Source: Cladobotryum mycophilum
Lineage: Eukaryota; Ascomycota; Sordariomycetes; Hypocreales; Hypocreaceae
DNA: 64,000 nucleotides
NCBI GenBank assembly: GCA_036429605.1
Contig: JAVFKD010000004.1
Location: forward strand, 4,526,001-4,590,000
Direction: 5' to 3'
In this document: one piece after another, positions 1 through 11,194 of the stretch
How positions within the stretch are numbered: position 1 is the stretch's first letter
Layout of the letters: each line of letters starts with the position of its first letter
Notes under the pieces: generated by a model
Told to the model about the DNA's origin: nothing
The model's input: only the letters and a program-made list of their open reading frames with translations
Databases searched by the model: none
Position numbers and translations under genes: made by a program

Positions 1-10
1 CTCGTTGTGA

Positions 11-32
11 GTTGAGCCTTGGAGACAGCCTG
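11..32 (+). repeat. Short dispersed element (copy 1)
   Basis: A 22-nt string starting gttgagccttggagac is closely matched at 7585-7606 (two or three differences) and partly at 3641-3660. A weaker match lies near 7197-7219. All copies lie in the non-coding DNA around the GLFG-family genes. The copy here may belong to a further family unit lying upstream of the window. Its function is unknown. Confidence 0.4.
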
Positions 33-316
33 AAACAGAGGTGACCGTTTATGAAAGAGATTTCTAGTAGAACCAACAACGAGTTCTATTAGTTAACATA
101 GCCTCTGGCTGCATCTAGCGACTTGGTCGGCGGCTGGAGATGAACATATGACACATCCCGAGGATAGCGATGATGAGCTTCGCCGCTTATCTTGTGCTTC
201 ACTCCAGGCACCGTGAGACTTTTGGTGTTGTTGGGTCTTTGCATGAGACAAACAGGTCGGGGTTAAAGAGCAGAGGGGCTTATGATGGACTAGGCCTCTG
301 ATCTTGGAGGGCGACC

Positions 317-368
317 GGGTCTCTGACCCGAAGACCCCTCCTCAGCCTCCGGCCACACGGCGCGACCA
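317..368 (+). repeat. Upstream element shared by GLFG-family copies (copy 1)
   Basis: A GC-rich stretch of about 50 nt contains a gggtctctgaccc near-palindrome followed by cctcagcctc and a ccacacggcg block. Equivalent stretches lie at 3500-3549 and 7447-7500, each about 380-640 nt upstream of a family start codon and in the same orientation. Conservation outside coding sequence suggests a shared promoter element, or the edge of an ancestral duplication. The rest of 1-955 shows no convincing gene. Open frames on the minus strand there are short and have no recognisable domain. Confidence 0.5.
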
Positions 369-955
369 TATGCGACCACATAGGTTGTTGGTAATGGTTT
401 GGGGGCCAAAGTTTGTGGGGGTCTATGACATGAAGAAGTAAAAGAAGTAGGGGAGTGAACACGGAGGTGGTGTTGGTTGGATGCGCTCATTGTGAGACAA
501 CCCAAAAGTTCAATGCACTTGTGTTGTTGGTAGATACACAGACAGCATCACAACCTTGGGTGGCCAATTGATATTGTGTTCTAGGCGCCCACACCACTGC
601 AGCGAGACAGCCCTGGACACACTGATCGCTTGTTGACGCCCCATAGATTGGCGAGGTCAAGCCCCCTCCAAGGCTCCCTCCCATGCCGTCCATCATCTTA
701 TACATACCCATACATGATCTGGCTATTTGAGCCACCAAGTCACTGAGTTATTTGAACGTACAAATTCTCCATTATCCGTCTTGTTTCTTAATCTTAGATA
801 AACTTCATATCTATACTCATCTATCATTCATCACCATCAGCACCATCCGTCTCTTTAAATTGATAAGCCAACGCAATAAGTTTTGCCAGCCTTCTATTCT
901 GCCATACCAAGGCTTCGCATTTGTTGTACACTTGTTTGTCTACCTAAATCTTGCT

Positions 956-2818
956 ATGGCTGCGTCCGATCAAGAGCATGGTCTATTCGGTATCACAGCG
1001 TCCGTACAGAACCACGGGTTGCTTGCCCGGCCTAGGGATCAATTCGCTGATCCTCCTCCTCCATACCAGCGTCAAGCGCCGCCTCAGCCTGAGAGCCCTC
1101 CTTTGCCCTTTGCAGAACTGCTGGCCCGCTACAAAGAGGAAAGATTCCAGCTGGAAATGAAATGGAGAAGTTCGATGCCCTGCAGTCAATTCATGTACCA
1201 GTATCGTGAAGCATACGAATCATTGAGCAGAGGAGGGACTTATCATGAGCGCGCAGAGCAGAGTGTCAGGATGTCCTGGGAGGAGCAGGGCATTTGGAGA
1301 GAAGAATGGAATAATGCCAAACCCGGCAGCAAATGGAAGCATGAGGAGCCACTCGAAATAGAAGGAGAATCGGGATCGGAATGGGATTCTGATATTGAAA
1401 CTCATATTTCGCCGTCCAGGTCCTCGTCTAGAGGTTCAAGAAAGAAGACCAGTCGCCGACAACCAGAACGCTACTGGAAGTTTCAACGTCAAGCTGATTG
1501 GAAGCGTGAGACATCCCGTCCGTACTTTCAGTTTCTCTATTAGTTGTTAAAAGAAAGTAACCGCGTGGAAGAGGAGCTCAACCCAGGACCCCCCGTTCTA
1601 GATTCACCTCGGTTCAACCCCATTTTCAATGCGCGCGATGCCAGGGCACAGTCAGAGCGTCGCCAGCTTCGGGAAAACTGGCGTCAAACGCCCCTTGCTC
1701 CAATCCCCCATGATATCAGTGGCTTGGCGTATGAAAGATTAAAGAGCGCCTGGGTGAAGAGAGGAATATGGGACGACAGATGGGGCGTTTTGCCTGGAAA
1801 GTGTTGGCAACATGAACAGCCTCTGGAAGAGTTTCTTGATGAGAAACTTGGACGCCCTCCAAGTCTTGTTCAAGAAGAACCACCCAGTCCCAGGCGTCGG
1901 GAGGCTCAAAGGAGGTTGCAAAATACCGAATCTTCTGTCGTCAACCAACCGTCTCCTTTCTCTCAAGAGGCGCCTCGTACGTATCTGTTTGGCCGTCCCC
2001 CTACTTCAAATGAACAGACAGCCAATTCGCAGACTCCACGTCCATCATCACAGCCGCAATATTTGGGTTTGTTTGCAGGAATTTATCCCCTACAGGCTCC
2101 GGTTGAAGAAGCACCTCGTCCATTCGTGTTCAGCTTCGCTGCGGCATCAAATCAACCAGCGAGTCTGTTCGAATCGAGCGACTCTGATGACGAAAACAAC
2201 ACCGAGGATGAAGTGCCGGATCGGCAAATCGTTGAATCTTCATTGCAATTGGGCGAGCAGGCGAACAGTTGCCCAGACCTATTCGGGCAAGAATCGCGGT
2301 CAATCTCCCTCTCCTCTGATTCGACTCAACCGGTGACAGTGATTCCGTCGATCGAACTAGAAAGAGAGGGACAAGAACCTGCTGGCTCCATCTCCAGCTT
2401 TTCCTTGGAACCTAATCAGCGTGTGGTTGGTAGCGATGCTCCCGAATTATTGAACACCATTGCCCACCCCGCACCCTCTGCATCGAATTTACAAGGACTC
2501 AATACCACAGGAAGGGAAGGAGGGCAATCTTTTTCGAGAGATGGCCTCCAACACAATAATATGCAGACATTAGCCAAAGGCAAGACAGGCCAAGGAAGGG
2601 TCAACAAAGCTTTGGGGCTTGTCAAGCCAATGAAGGTGGCCAAGAGCCGAAATAGGAGTTGGGCTGCATCTCTACGGAAATTAAGGGCTGCCCTGATATC
2701 TCCCAAAGTCCAACTATCGGGGTCTGGGCACGATATCCAAGCAGGCCCATCCGAGGCCATACCAGAGGCACCTGAAAGCGACAGACAGGGGAAGCTGAGG
2801 AAGAAGAGCAATCTGTAG
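956..2818 (+). pseudogene. GLFG/'GIW'-module family protein, copy 1, split by an in-frame TAG
   Basis: The family is not recognised. The start is ATG 956, giving a product beginning MAASDQEHGLFG, which matches the start of copy 3 at 7877. The reading frame runs to 2818 (620 residues if read through) but is cut by TAG at 1541-1543. Copies 2 and 3 have Gln codons at this site (CAG 4221-4223, CAA 8666-8668), inside a conserved Q(F/L)xYQ...ER.R(I/V)E..INPP segment, so a CAG-to-TAG change is the simplest reading. The protein has two copies of a Trp-rich module (W..GIW...W..PG..W.HE.PLE, near residues 103-145 and 260-300). A long Ser/Pro/Gln-rich disordered region with LFG/LFA motifs and a basic C-terminus follow. 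No signal peptide or membrane segment is visible. FG-nucleoporin likeness is motif-level only. As written, translation would stop after 195 residues. Confidence 0.6.
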
Positions 2819-3929
2819 TTGTTACCCCGTCAGATTGGCGTGACAGTACTACCGGGTCAAGACGACAATGGAGCAGGGCGGCAATGGCAAAGCCTACAAG
2901 TGGCTCGAGACCCCAGGGAATCACGAAAAAGCATCCGGGTCAGCGCAAGTCCACATAAGTGTTTGTCATTTGTGGAGTTGGAATGAGGACGTAGTACGTT
3001 GAATGGCTTTGGGAATATTGGACGGGGAGGTGGAATTATGGACTCATTTTTGGTGCTTTTGATGCGGTGGAGGATGTCTAGACTTTATGTACATGCTTGA
3101 TATAGAGTTTTGATTCTGATTTCTTACAAATTAGCTGCAGACTTTGAGAGAATGTTGCTTTTCCAGTCTCTGCCTATCTACCAGCGTGACCACTGTGAAA
3201 TGGTTTTCCCAGAAAATGTGTAGCATCATGAAGTCAAAAAATGGCATCAAAGCACCCGGCTGCATACCAAGCGCCTGATATGCAGAAAGATCTTCAAACT
3301 ATGAACTCAAACATGTAGGTTTATCCAGTAGAGCTAACACGCAGCCAAATACGGGTCTACAAAGTGATATCTGGTTACATTTGACTGCAGGTCTACTGCA
3401 GGAGACGAAAAAAGAAATGCTTGACATCATGGGCGCTTAATATGTGCGCATGGGCCCTGTCGCCGGGAGAGGGGAGACTGCCCAAGCGGCCTGGCTGCCG
3501 GGTCTGTCACCCGCAAACCGCCTCAGCCTCTGACCATGTGGTGCGGCCACACAAGACCAGAGTGGGCGGCTAGAAACCGTGAGTTGAAGATGAAGATATT
3601 GAGATAGAAGGCTGTGGAATGTATGCAAAATTGCCGGGAATTGAGCCTTGAGGGGTGCCTGTGATGAAGAGGCTCTCACAGTCCACCCCGCATGCGCCCC
3701 GTCAATGACCGCGCTGCTCACCGAAGCCTTACATGATCGATTGGGAGTCTGAGAAACGCAGGCCCAGTCTTGAGGCCTCCATTTCTCTGTCATATATAGT
3801 ATATCGGCATGATGGATATAACCTGTCGTTTTCCCTCTCCTCTCCCAGCACATAAATTTACCATCTTATGACCACACCATCATTCCCCTAACCCCTCAAG
3901 ATCCATTACTTTTATCATTATTTTCCATC
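2819..3929. other. Intergenic region between family copies 1 and 2
   Basis: No gene is supported here. It holds the second copy of the shared upstream element (3500-3549) and a partial copy of the short dispersed element (3641-3660). The 138-codon minus-strand frame at 3437-3853 overlaps these elements and has no recognisable protein features. Confidence 0.5.
3500..3549 (+). repeat. Upstream element shared by GLFG-family copies (copy 2)
   Basis: Reads gggtctgtcacccg, then cgcctcagcctc and a ccatgtggtgcgg block, aligning with 317-368 and 7447-7500. It lies about 380 nt upstream of the copy 2 start codon at 3930. Confidence 0.5.
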
Positions 3930-4493
3930 ATGAGCGTCTTCAATCAAACCACTAAGGCCCTCGGAGATGGATCATTCACATCACTCTCTACTACAACCCA
4001 ATCTAAATATGGGCACGAACAGCCGCTTGAGCACCAGATCGAATGGGGGCCTAGTCCTAAAGCTGACGGTGATGATGACGGATCTGTTCTCTCTATGCCT
4101 CGGTTTTTTGAGCCATGCATGAAACCAAGATGCGACAAAGAGTCTCAACAGAGTGATGGAATGCAATCTAGGCGAGAGCGCGAGCAGGAAGCATCACATC
4201 AATACGATCAGTTCACCCATCAGATATCAACAGAACGCAAGCGAGTCGAGAACTGGATCAATCCGCCGTACATCTACACTGGCATTTTCGACTCTTTGCC
4301 TGGCGATGAATCCAACGAGGAAGAAGTTATTACTTTCCCAATTACTTCTGCGGCAGAGATTTTATCGCTGTTTAGCAGTCGTCTTGAACCAAATCAATAC
4401 ACACCTCTCAGCCAATCCTTTATGATGGACGATTACAGGCCGGGTTTGGCAAGAGACCTCTGTCCCAAGGCCATCCCGTACGATGACCTTTGA
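3930..4493 (+). CDS. GLFG/'GIW'-module family protein, copy 2 (short, N-terminus missing)
   Basis: An intact 187-codon frame starts at ATG 3930. It matches copies 1 and 3 in two places: a YGHEQPLE segment, which is the end of the Trp-rich module, and HQYDQFTHQISTERKRVE...INPP. The GLFG-containing N-terminus and the GIW part of the module are absent, so this is a truncated relative. The Gln corresponding to the copy 1 stop is present (CAG 4221-4223). No signal peptide, transmembrane segment or known domain is seen. It may be expressed, since it has no internal stop, but it could equally be a decaying fragment that happens to stay open. Confidence 0.55.
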   Translation: MSVFNQTTKALGDGSFTSLSTTTQSKYGHEQPLEHQIEWGPSPKADGDDDGSVLSMPRFFEPCMKPRCDKESQQSDGMQSRREREQEASHQYDQFTHQISTERKRVENWINPPYIYTGIFDSLPGDESNEEEVITFPITSAAEILSLFSSRLEPNQYTPLSQSFMMDDYRPGLARDLCPKAIPYDDL

Positions 4494-5684
4494 GCTTTGT
4501 CTATGGGTCCCCGAGCCGGATGCTTCCATGGGCCTCGTCGGGGCTATTTCTGAACCAAAACTACCAACAGGGAGGCTTATATCATGAGCACAACATATGG
4601 GGCTAAGGCAATTAAAATATTATATCATAGATTCGTATTATAAGATCATAGACTCCAAGGATCTGTATCTAAGCAGCGATGGTACAGTTATGTAGGAGCT
4701 AGTAAACTATATAGGTAAATGGCAATTTCCCAATAGAAAGAAGACTTCTACAAGATTAACAAACCCGATAATTGCTCTTTTAAAGATAGTGAGTTGACTG
4801 CTATTGGTTGCTATTGAGTTTTGTAATCTCTTCCACCCCGATCTTTCAGCACTTCACCATAACCTTTCTGCCCTTATCTGTTTTAAACAATATAATGCTG
4901 TGCTACAACTACCCAGGACACTGGAGTTTGGTTATTGCAGCCTGCCAATCTTTGCATCTATGACGCATCTTGTCTTCCTTGTTGCACGCTGTCTATTTTA
5001 GCTTTTGGATTTTCGCTGAGACAGATTAACAATCAGAGCAAGTGATCTCTAGGTGCATAAGTGAATCGTACTAGAAGCTACTGTATGCTTAAAATCACCT
5101 AGCCAGCCCTGTGAAGGAGGATTTAGGTACATAAATCATGCTGTATAATGCATTGGAAGTTATATAAAGTTTACCAAGATCAATGACCAGGCTAGAAAAG
5201 GCCGCCATACTGGATCAGCTGACTATTCTAACCGTATGCATGCGTATCACGGATCTGACCCCTCTGACATGTGTTGATAGCTTATGCGTTTTGGTTTAGG
5301 CCGCTGATATTGTCTAGAGCTTGGATTGACGTGATTGCCTTGGGCAGTTGATTCAGGAAATGCATAATGATACGAGACAGGCGCCCCAGCTCAGAGTTTC
5401 TTTATAAACAAAGATAGACAGCATTTACCCCTAATAGGCAAGGCATCAAAAACTTGAGAAATGCAACTCTGTAGTACTAGATGCAGCGCTATCAATGTAA
5501 AATGACGACGACGACTGCGGAATAGATGCGTGGCGCCCTGGAGATACAGCTTCAGTTGACTATTGTAGTCAACTATATAAAGAGTAGCTACACCCGGTTC
5601 CATGTACAGGAAAAATGGTTTTGGGTGCATCAACGTACACTTCCTCCCTCTCATCAAGTCAATCCTGCAATCTCTCAAGCAAAC
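4494..5684. other. Intergenic, AT-rich
   Basis: No gene is supported. The stretch is AT-rich. The short open frames (for example 4804-5001 on +, 5391-5678 on -) lack introns, domains or family resemblance. Confidence 0.5.
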
Positions 5685-6479
5685 ATGAAAAGCACCATCG
5701 CTACTTTTCTATTTATCCTACCTGCGTTGAGCAGCGCCGGAAACATACTTCTCCAATGGCAGCTCGGCAATGGTGCTCCAGGAGGAGGGATAAAGGAGAT
5801 TAGTTTCCCCATCAACGTCACTAATGCGCCTGCAACGCTGGAATATTTGTATATCGTCATGTTCGATTTCGACCACTCCAACAGTATACAAGCTTCCATT
5901 AGAATTGGGCCCAGCGTCAGGCAGAAGGACTACTCTCTGAACAATGTTGTATTTCGCTCACCAGAAGTCAGCGTCGTGGCACCGCAACCCGAGGAACCAA
6001 ACTGCCGCGAAATCAGGAGATTTAGGCACACGCAAATCGAATGCGCAGTGAAAATCCCCAAGTCCTACAGGCCTGTATACAGCCTGGTTGTACAGCATGT
6101 ATCGCCTGGCACCTGGTCCAGGACTCTTGTCGATGCTTCTACCGGCGACAAAACACACATTAGCTCGTGGAATATGAATCGAATTAGATTGTCGATAGAA
6201 CCAATGCTTAAATCAAGCGGACTCTATATCGCAGGTCTGAACAAAAACGGGAATGGAAAGCATCCCCTCTGCCAGGACTTACCGAAAACAGAGGTTGTGT
6301 TTGGCAATCCCACAACAACTACGGGAGACATTGCGCCAGGCACCGTGAAGCGTAGGAACATTCATAACTATTTGTGCAACAAGGCTGATCTTGCTACGGT
6401 TACAACATCGAATACTACCGAGGGCCTGAAAATGATAATTGTCCCCCCTGGAAAAGACCAGAGAGTGAGTGTTGAATGA
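5685..6479 (+). CDS. Orphan secreted protein, 264 residues
   Basis: The frame is open from 5526, but ATG 5685 is preferred because it opens with a good signal peptide: MKST, then a hydrophobic core FLFILPAL and a small-residue cleavage region SSAG near residue 19. The mature part is beta-rich in appearance. It has four Cys (in EEPNCRE, QIECAV, HPLCQD, NYLCNK), which suggests two disulfides, and two or three NxT/S glycosylation sites. No transmembrane segment or GPI tail is visible and no family is recognised. It is a single exon between members of the GLFG family, in a gene-poor accessory stretch, a setting typical of secreted effector candidates; that role is inference only. Confidence 0.6.
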   Translation: MKSTIATFLFILPALSSAGNILLQWQLGNGAPGGGIKEISFPINVTNAPATLEYLYIVMFDFDHSNSIQASIRIGPSVRQKDYSLNNVVFRSPEVSVVAPQPEEPNCREIRRFRHTQIECAVKIPKSYRPVYSLVVQHVSPGTWSRTLVDASTGDKTHISSWNMNRIRLSIEPMLKSSGLYIAGLNKNGNGKHPLCQDLPKTEVVFGNPTTTTGDIAPGTVKRRNIHNYLCNKADLATVTTSNTTEGLKMIIVPPGKDQRVSVE

Positions 6480-7876
6480 CTATAGTAATGTCGCTGGGTT
6501 CACTCCAGAGGATCTAAACACCACTGGTGCCAAGTCCAATTGTCAGCGGAAAAGTATCGATACTATAGATCAGTAAAAAAGAACTCAGCTCGGTATAAGA
6601 CAGGGGGAGGACTGCTGGGAGATGGTCAAAAATGAATATGTCTTAAAGCGCAAGGATGCTCTGTGATGGGGGATGCTTCGGTATCTGTGAGAGGATCACA
6701 TATCTGTGGAAGATGATCGTGGAGGAGATGGGATGGCGTATGATTGGAACTATGCTTAGGGTATTGAACAGGATTTTGGCCTTTGTTCAAGGGAATTTTG
6801 TACGGAAGATATTACTACTGTAGACTTCCATGATCGATTCGCAATCTCATTCCCATAAACGGAACATTGGCACTTGTTCTTTGTGGCAGTAATAATAACC
6901 ATCTAAGCCCTAGTAGCTAAGAGTCATGTCACCATGCAGCAATGGGATACGTGTTATAAGGAGAGCAAGATAGTAAGGACATGAATGGATTTAGAATCAG
7001 ATTAAACCGTCACGAGGCGAAGGAATGATTACTCTAGAAACACTTTTACATTATCGAGTCCAAAGTCGCGTCTTTCTCATCTATCAACGTTGAACCTTCA
7101 TCACTGCGGCCTTGCAAAAACTAATTCCAAGGATGAGAGCCGAAATTGTGGGAAGAGTTTCTCGCCCATGGCACTGTGCGTTGGTTGCTCATCACAAGTT
7201 GTGCCTTGGAGGCAGCCAGTCAAAATCTCATTTAAAGCAATCTAGCTGTCTCAGTACAGCCAACAACAGGTATTCTGACACAGCCGAGTAGGGCCCTATG
7301 AACGAGCCTTTAGCGACCTGATATTTGACCATATAGATGGTGGCTACATGAAAATGATATGCATTGACCTTTCACGGAAGCGCTGATTGTGGCCGCCCCA
7401 TCATCGTGTTACACCCTAAGAGACGAGCCATGGAACCCTGGCCACTGGGTCCTCGACCTGTAAACCACCCACCTCAGCCTCCAACTACATGGCGAAACCA
7501 TACATGGCCCAACAATGTTCATGACGAAAGCAGAATAAACAACGAAAAAGCCACGGGGTTTGAGTGTATGTGTGGTCATTGTAGGTTGAGCCTTGCAGAC
7601 TGCCTGCGACCAGGAGCTTTGTTGGTTCTGTGCAGCGGCCTGGCCGATTGCTATGATGATGCGCTTGGCAAATCACCCCAACGACTCCCGAGATGACGAG
7701 TTAATCGACGAAGAGGCTGAGCTGTGTCGAACCCCGGGCCTCTCTTTGTCTCTTATAGTTGAGGGAAGCCTTTACAAGGACTCTCACGATCTCTTGGCTG
7801 CCCTCTCATACCTATTCTCCCAGAGCTTGCATCTTCTTATTATCTCTCAATACGAACAATCTGTTTAGTTTTATCC
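6480..7876. other. Intergenic region upstream of family copy 3
   Basis: No gene is supported. It contains the third copy of the shared upstream element (7447-7500) and the short dispersed element (7585-7606, weaker at 7197-7219). Open frames such as 7364-7696 and 7593-7868 overlap these elements in different frames and look fortuitous. Confidence 0.5.
7447..7500 (+). repeat. Upstream element shared by GLFG-family copies (copy 3)
   Basis: Reads gggtcctcgacctg, then acctcagcctcc and an acatggcgaaacca block, aligning with 317-368 and 3500-3549. It lies about 380 nt upstream of ATG 7877, the same spacing as copy 2. Confidence 0.5.
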
Positions 7877-10137
7877 ATGGCTAACCTACACCAACAATAT
7901 GGCCTTTTTGGCTTTACAAGCCCAAGGAATGAGCTATTTGGATCGACTTCTCGCTCTATCGAACCTACTACCGTCCATGGGCTGTTTGGATCAAATTCCA
8001 TCACAGCTCGCTCCAATCGTGCATCTGGATCATGTCTACTATCATTCTCTGAGAATCAGTCCAATCAAAGAACTGGCTTATTCGGAACCATGCCTATACA
8101 AGGCACTGATCGAGGAAATGGGCTACTTAATACCAACGCTGCGACTGCGGTCGACGGAGATCAAGAATTGATCGATTGTTTGAGAACGCACTGTAGTGAC
8201 CTCCCGCCTTCATACCGACCCCATTCATCAAAGGAATTGCAACCAAAAAGACAAATCTCGTCCCGGGCTCCACTGCCTTACAGTCAGTTCGTTGCCCAAC
8301 GCGAGGAAGAGGTTACTCGACTGCAAACCGCTCCATATATCCCAATCATCGAATCGACCTTCTGGAGGGAAGCAGAAAACACCATCAGAAAGCGCTGGAT
8401 CGAGCAAGGCATCTGGAAATAGGAATGGGATAACAGGCCCACTGGAGGATGGACGCACGAAGATCCATTTGAGTTTGAGAGAAAACCAGACGCTAATTCT
8501 TACGACGGGATCACTTTTCCCCCAAACACTCCAGAGGCAAATGCAGGTGGAACAGCGCTAATTAGGCAAAGAAAGAATGTTAGAGAGTGTCAACAAGTCG
8601 CCGAGCAACGAGCTGAATGGGAAGACAAACGCAAAGCATCTCGCCCATTCTACCAGTTTATCTACCAATTGTCAGCGGAACGCAAGCGCATCGAGGATGA
8701 CATCAATCCACCTCTCCCTGCTCAGGAAGTCTCGCCTTGTGATGAAAACAACACAGAAGCAGAGCCCTGTAGCAATCTTGCTGTTGGAGATTCTCCGGCA
8801 GCCAACCAGCAAACTGCGCCCCAGCAGGGACCTGGTTGGTCACTCTTTGGCTGGTCTGTCTTCAATCGTTCTGAGTCGAATCAACATGAAACCCCTAGCC
8901 AAGATGCGCCCAGCAGGTCGCTATTTGCCGGCTCGCTCACACTAGATCAACATGGGACCAATCCGTCAAACTGGTCTGCGCAAGTGCAGTTGTCAACTTT
9001 TGTCCCCGTTTCTAATTCACGCCATGAAACCACCCCTACTCAGGTAACATCTGCATCACTGTTTAACACTCATTCTACATCGAATCCGCCAGAATACCGA
9101 CGTACAACCCCCAAATTCGGCACTAGGATAACGCAAGAAGCAACTCCTAGTCCATCAACTGGTGGCTCTGATAATGAGGTTGGAGAGCAGACATATACAC
9201 CCCGCAAGCCGTTATTTGGCAGCGCCTCTATACCAAAGAAACAGATGACTCATTTCCTAATTGCCTCCTTTCCGAAGCGACCGTCGCCTTTCACGAGGCC
9301 TTCTATATTAAAACCACCTACAAGTCCTATAACAGAAGCGCCACTACGGCAGGCTTCTGGCAGTGCATCTAAAACTTGTCGACGAGGAACTTCTACTCAA
9401 CCACGGCGCAAGGTGACCTTTCTACTACCTCCAAAGATCATCTATTTCACCACACCACCTCCATTTACTGATTCTGATGACCAAGTTAAGACAAAGAAAG
9501 AGGAAGAGGTGGCGCCCAAGGGGGCTTCCTGGGCTCTTCCGATGAATCACACCAGCGCCTGAGCGCTTGGTTGGATCAGGTCATTCCAGAACAGCACCAA
9601 GTCAACAATCCTTCCACAGTAGCAGACAGGGACCTTTCCTTCTCATCAAATCCTTAAAGCAGCAGTGTTGCAAATAGGCAGGAAGCTCACTCCTCTCATG
9701 CATGTAGGCCCCAATCAGAGACTGGACAATCTTTGGTGGGCTGCCAAGGAGTTCAAGGCATTGTCAAACGTGCTTTGGGACCATTCCGGCCTATGAGAGT
9801 GATGAAAAATCGCAACGTAAACTAGGTTGCGTGTCGCAGAACAAGGCGGGGCTGGAGGAAGCAGTTCGGGCCCTCATCACCCGTGTCTAGACGAGGCGTC
9901 CCCAAGAAACTCGACGAACCATATGTAACAAGTCCCGTTATATCACAGAGAGGCACGCTGTTACAGGAGGCAAAACACAAGTGTGTCGCAGAACCACCTG
10001 TTTCTCCTCTAGATTCACTTATACACTCTGTCAAGCCAAAATCTCATTGGAAAGGGGAGGGCAGTGCAAAATGTGCAAGTCCAAACAAACCGCAGGGCAT
10101 TGTCAAAAGGCGTGCAAAGCGCAACAAGACAAAGTAG
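7877..10137 (+). pseudogene. GLFG/'GIW'-module family protein, copy 3, with several stops and a frame change
   Basis: The start is ATG 7877. The first 75 residues contain three GLFG motifs and a related ELFG, resembling FG-nucleoporin repeats; SLFG, SLFA and PLFG occur further on. One GIW/HEDPFE module ends at about 8470, followed by the conserved QFIYQLSAERKRIEDDINPP segment at 8654-8713. The frame is broken by TAG 8420-8422, where copy 1 has Glu. The downstream frame ends at TGA 9560-9562. At the G5 run 9520-9524 the family-like reading moves to another frame, which continues to 10137 but has TAA 9655-9657 and TAG 9823-9825. In that frame, 9754-9819 resembles the C-terminal region of copy 1 (RALG...RPMRV.K.RN). 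All three in-frame stops could come from CAA or CAG by C-to-T change. It is probably a dead or mis-sequenced gene. Confidence 0.55.
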
Positions 10138-10212
10138 GATGGATAGCCAATCATTTGGTCAGGACAAAATGAACTTGTTATTCTGTATAAATGGGATTAT
10201 GATATCACATGT

Positions 10213-11194
10213 TTACTCCATCGTTTTTGCCGCATTCTTGGCCGCCAACTTCTTAGCCGTTGTCTTTACAATGAGGTAGAACCATATAAAGTTCAAAGCA
10301 GCCAACGCAATTCCTCTTGCATATACCCAACCCACCATGAACACACTGGGTGGCCAGGGGTCTAGCCCCTTGGCTCGTAGTCTTTCGAGAGATGCAAATT
10401 CCGTCACGCCGAGGTCTTTGGCAGTCAGTGCAGTGCGGCTCATGACAAAGACATCATGACAGCAGACGAAGGTGGCATAGGTGCCCCAAAGAATGCGTGT
10501 GAAGAAAAAGGTCACTATCCACACTATGGCGTTGGCGACGGATGCGCCTGATGTTCCCTTTCCTAGACGGGCGAGGAATCGATACATGTTTTGAGAAATG
10601 TTGGTTAATTCGTATAGAAGAAACCAAGGAGTCATATTGTTGATGAACGGTTGCTGTTTCGAGGTCAGAACTTTAGTCAGCAAAGTCAAGAGGAAGACTT
10701 ACATAGACACCACCCAAGAACGACACGCCCACAACAGCATGAATAACCATCTCTAGTCCATGTTTCTTGTATTCTATCACCATCATGACAAAGTGCCAGA
10801 TAAAGTAGCCCAGCGCGACATTCGCGATCCACGTTTCCGGCTCATAGTAGCCAAACACTCTCTCAACGCGTGTTCGCGACTCCCATTGCGTGTATTGAGC
10901 CCACAAGACGTACAGCGATGCAGGGCCGAGGACCAGGCTCTGCGCCATGGAGACGGAGCGCATCTTCCAGTCTGCCTTTTCCTTGTCGGTGAATGCGGCC
11001 CATTGTTTGGGAATGAAGTGTTTTGTAAGTGGTTCCGCGATGTGCGAGTACAGCACGGTGAAGAATGCCAGAGATAAGACGGCCCAATCGACGTGGATCG
11101 GGAGTGTTCTCAGTCCAAAGTAGGATGCGAGGGATTGCACTGGCTGTGAGGATCCCAGCCATGAGAGCGATGGCGATACGAAATCGCTTGACAT
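10213..11194 (-). CDS. TLC-domain membrane protein
   Basis: Two exons, 11194-10703 and 10653-10213, with a 49-nt intron (GTAAGT...ACAG), give 310 residues. ATG 11194 is chosen because it starts MSSDFVSPSLSW and further upstream Met codons precede only filler. At least six hydrophobic segments fit the TRAM-LAG-CLN8 (TLC) fold of the TMEM56/TLCD4 type. Conserved features include the polar/aromatic motif around YFIWHFVMM, and the helices after MTPWFLLYELTNIS. TLC proteins bind or modify lipids in ER or plasma membranes. The LAG1 HxxHH ceramide-synthase signature is not seen, so this is not a ceramide synthase. It is divergent from PGS1, with starts about 400 nt apart. The basic C-terminus (KKLAAKNAAK) is presumably cytosolic. 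Confidence 0.75.

Noticed and set aside
487..738. Minus-strand frame with several Cys, looks like a small Cys-rich peptide
   Set aside because: Its first codon is TTG, it lacks a signal peptide, and no equivalent frame exists upstream of the other family copies.
1503..1543. Possibility that the TAG in GLFG copy 1 is spliced out, since it ends in a TTAG acceptor-like sequence
   Set aside because: The only nearby donor would give a 38-nt intron, shorter than any other here, and would remove residues conserved in copy 3.
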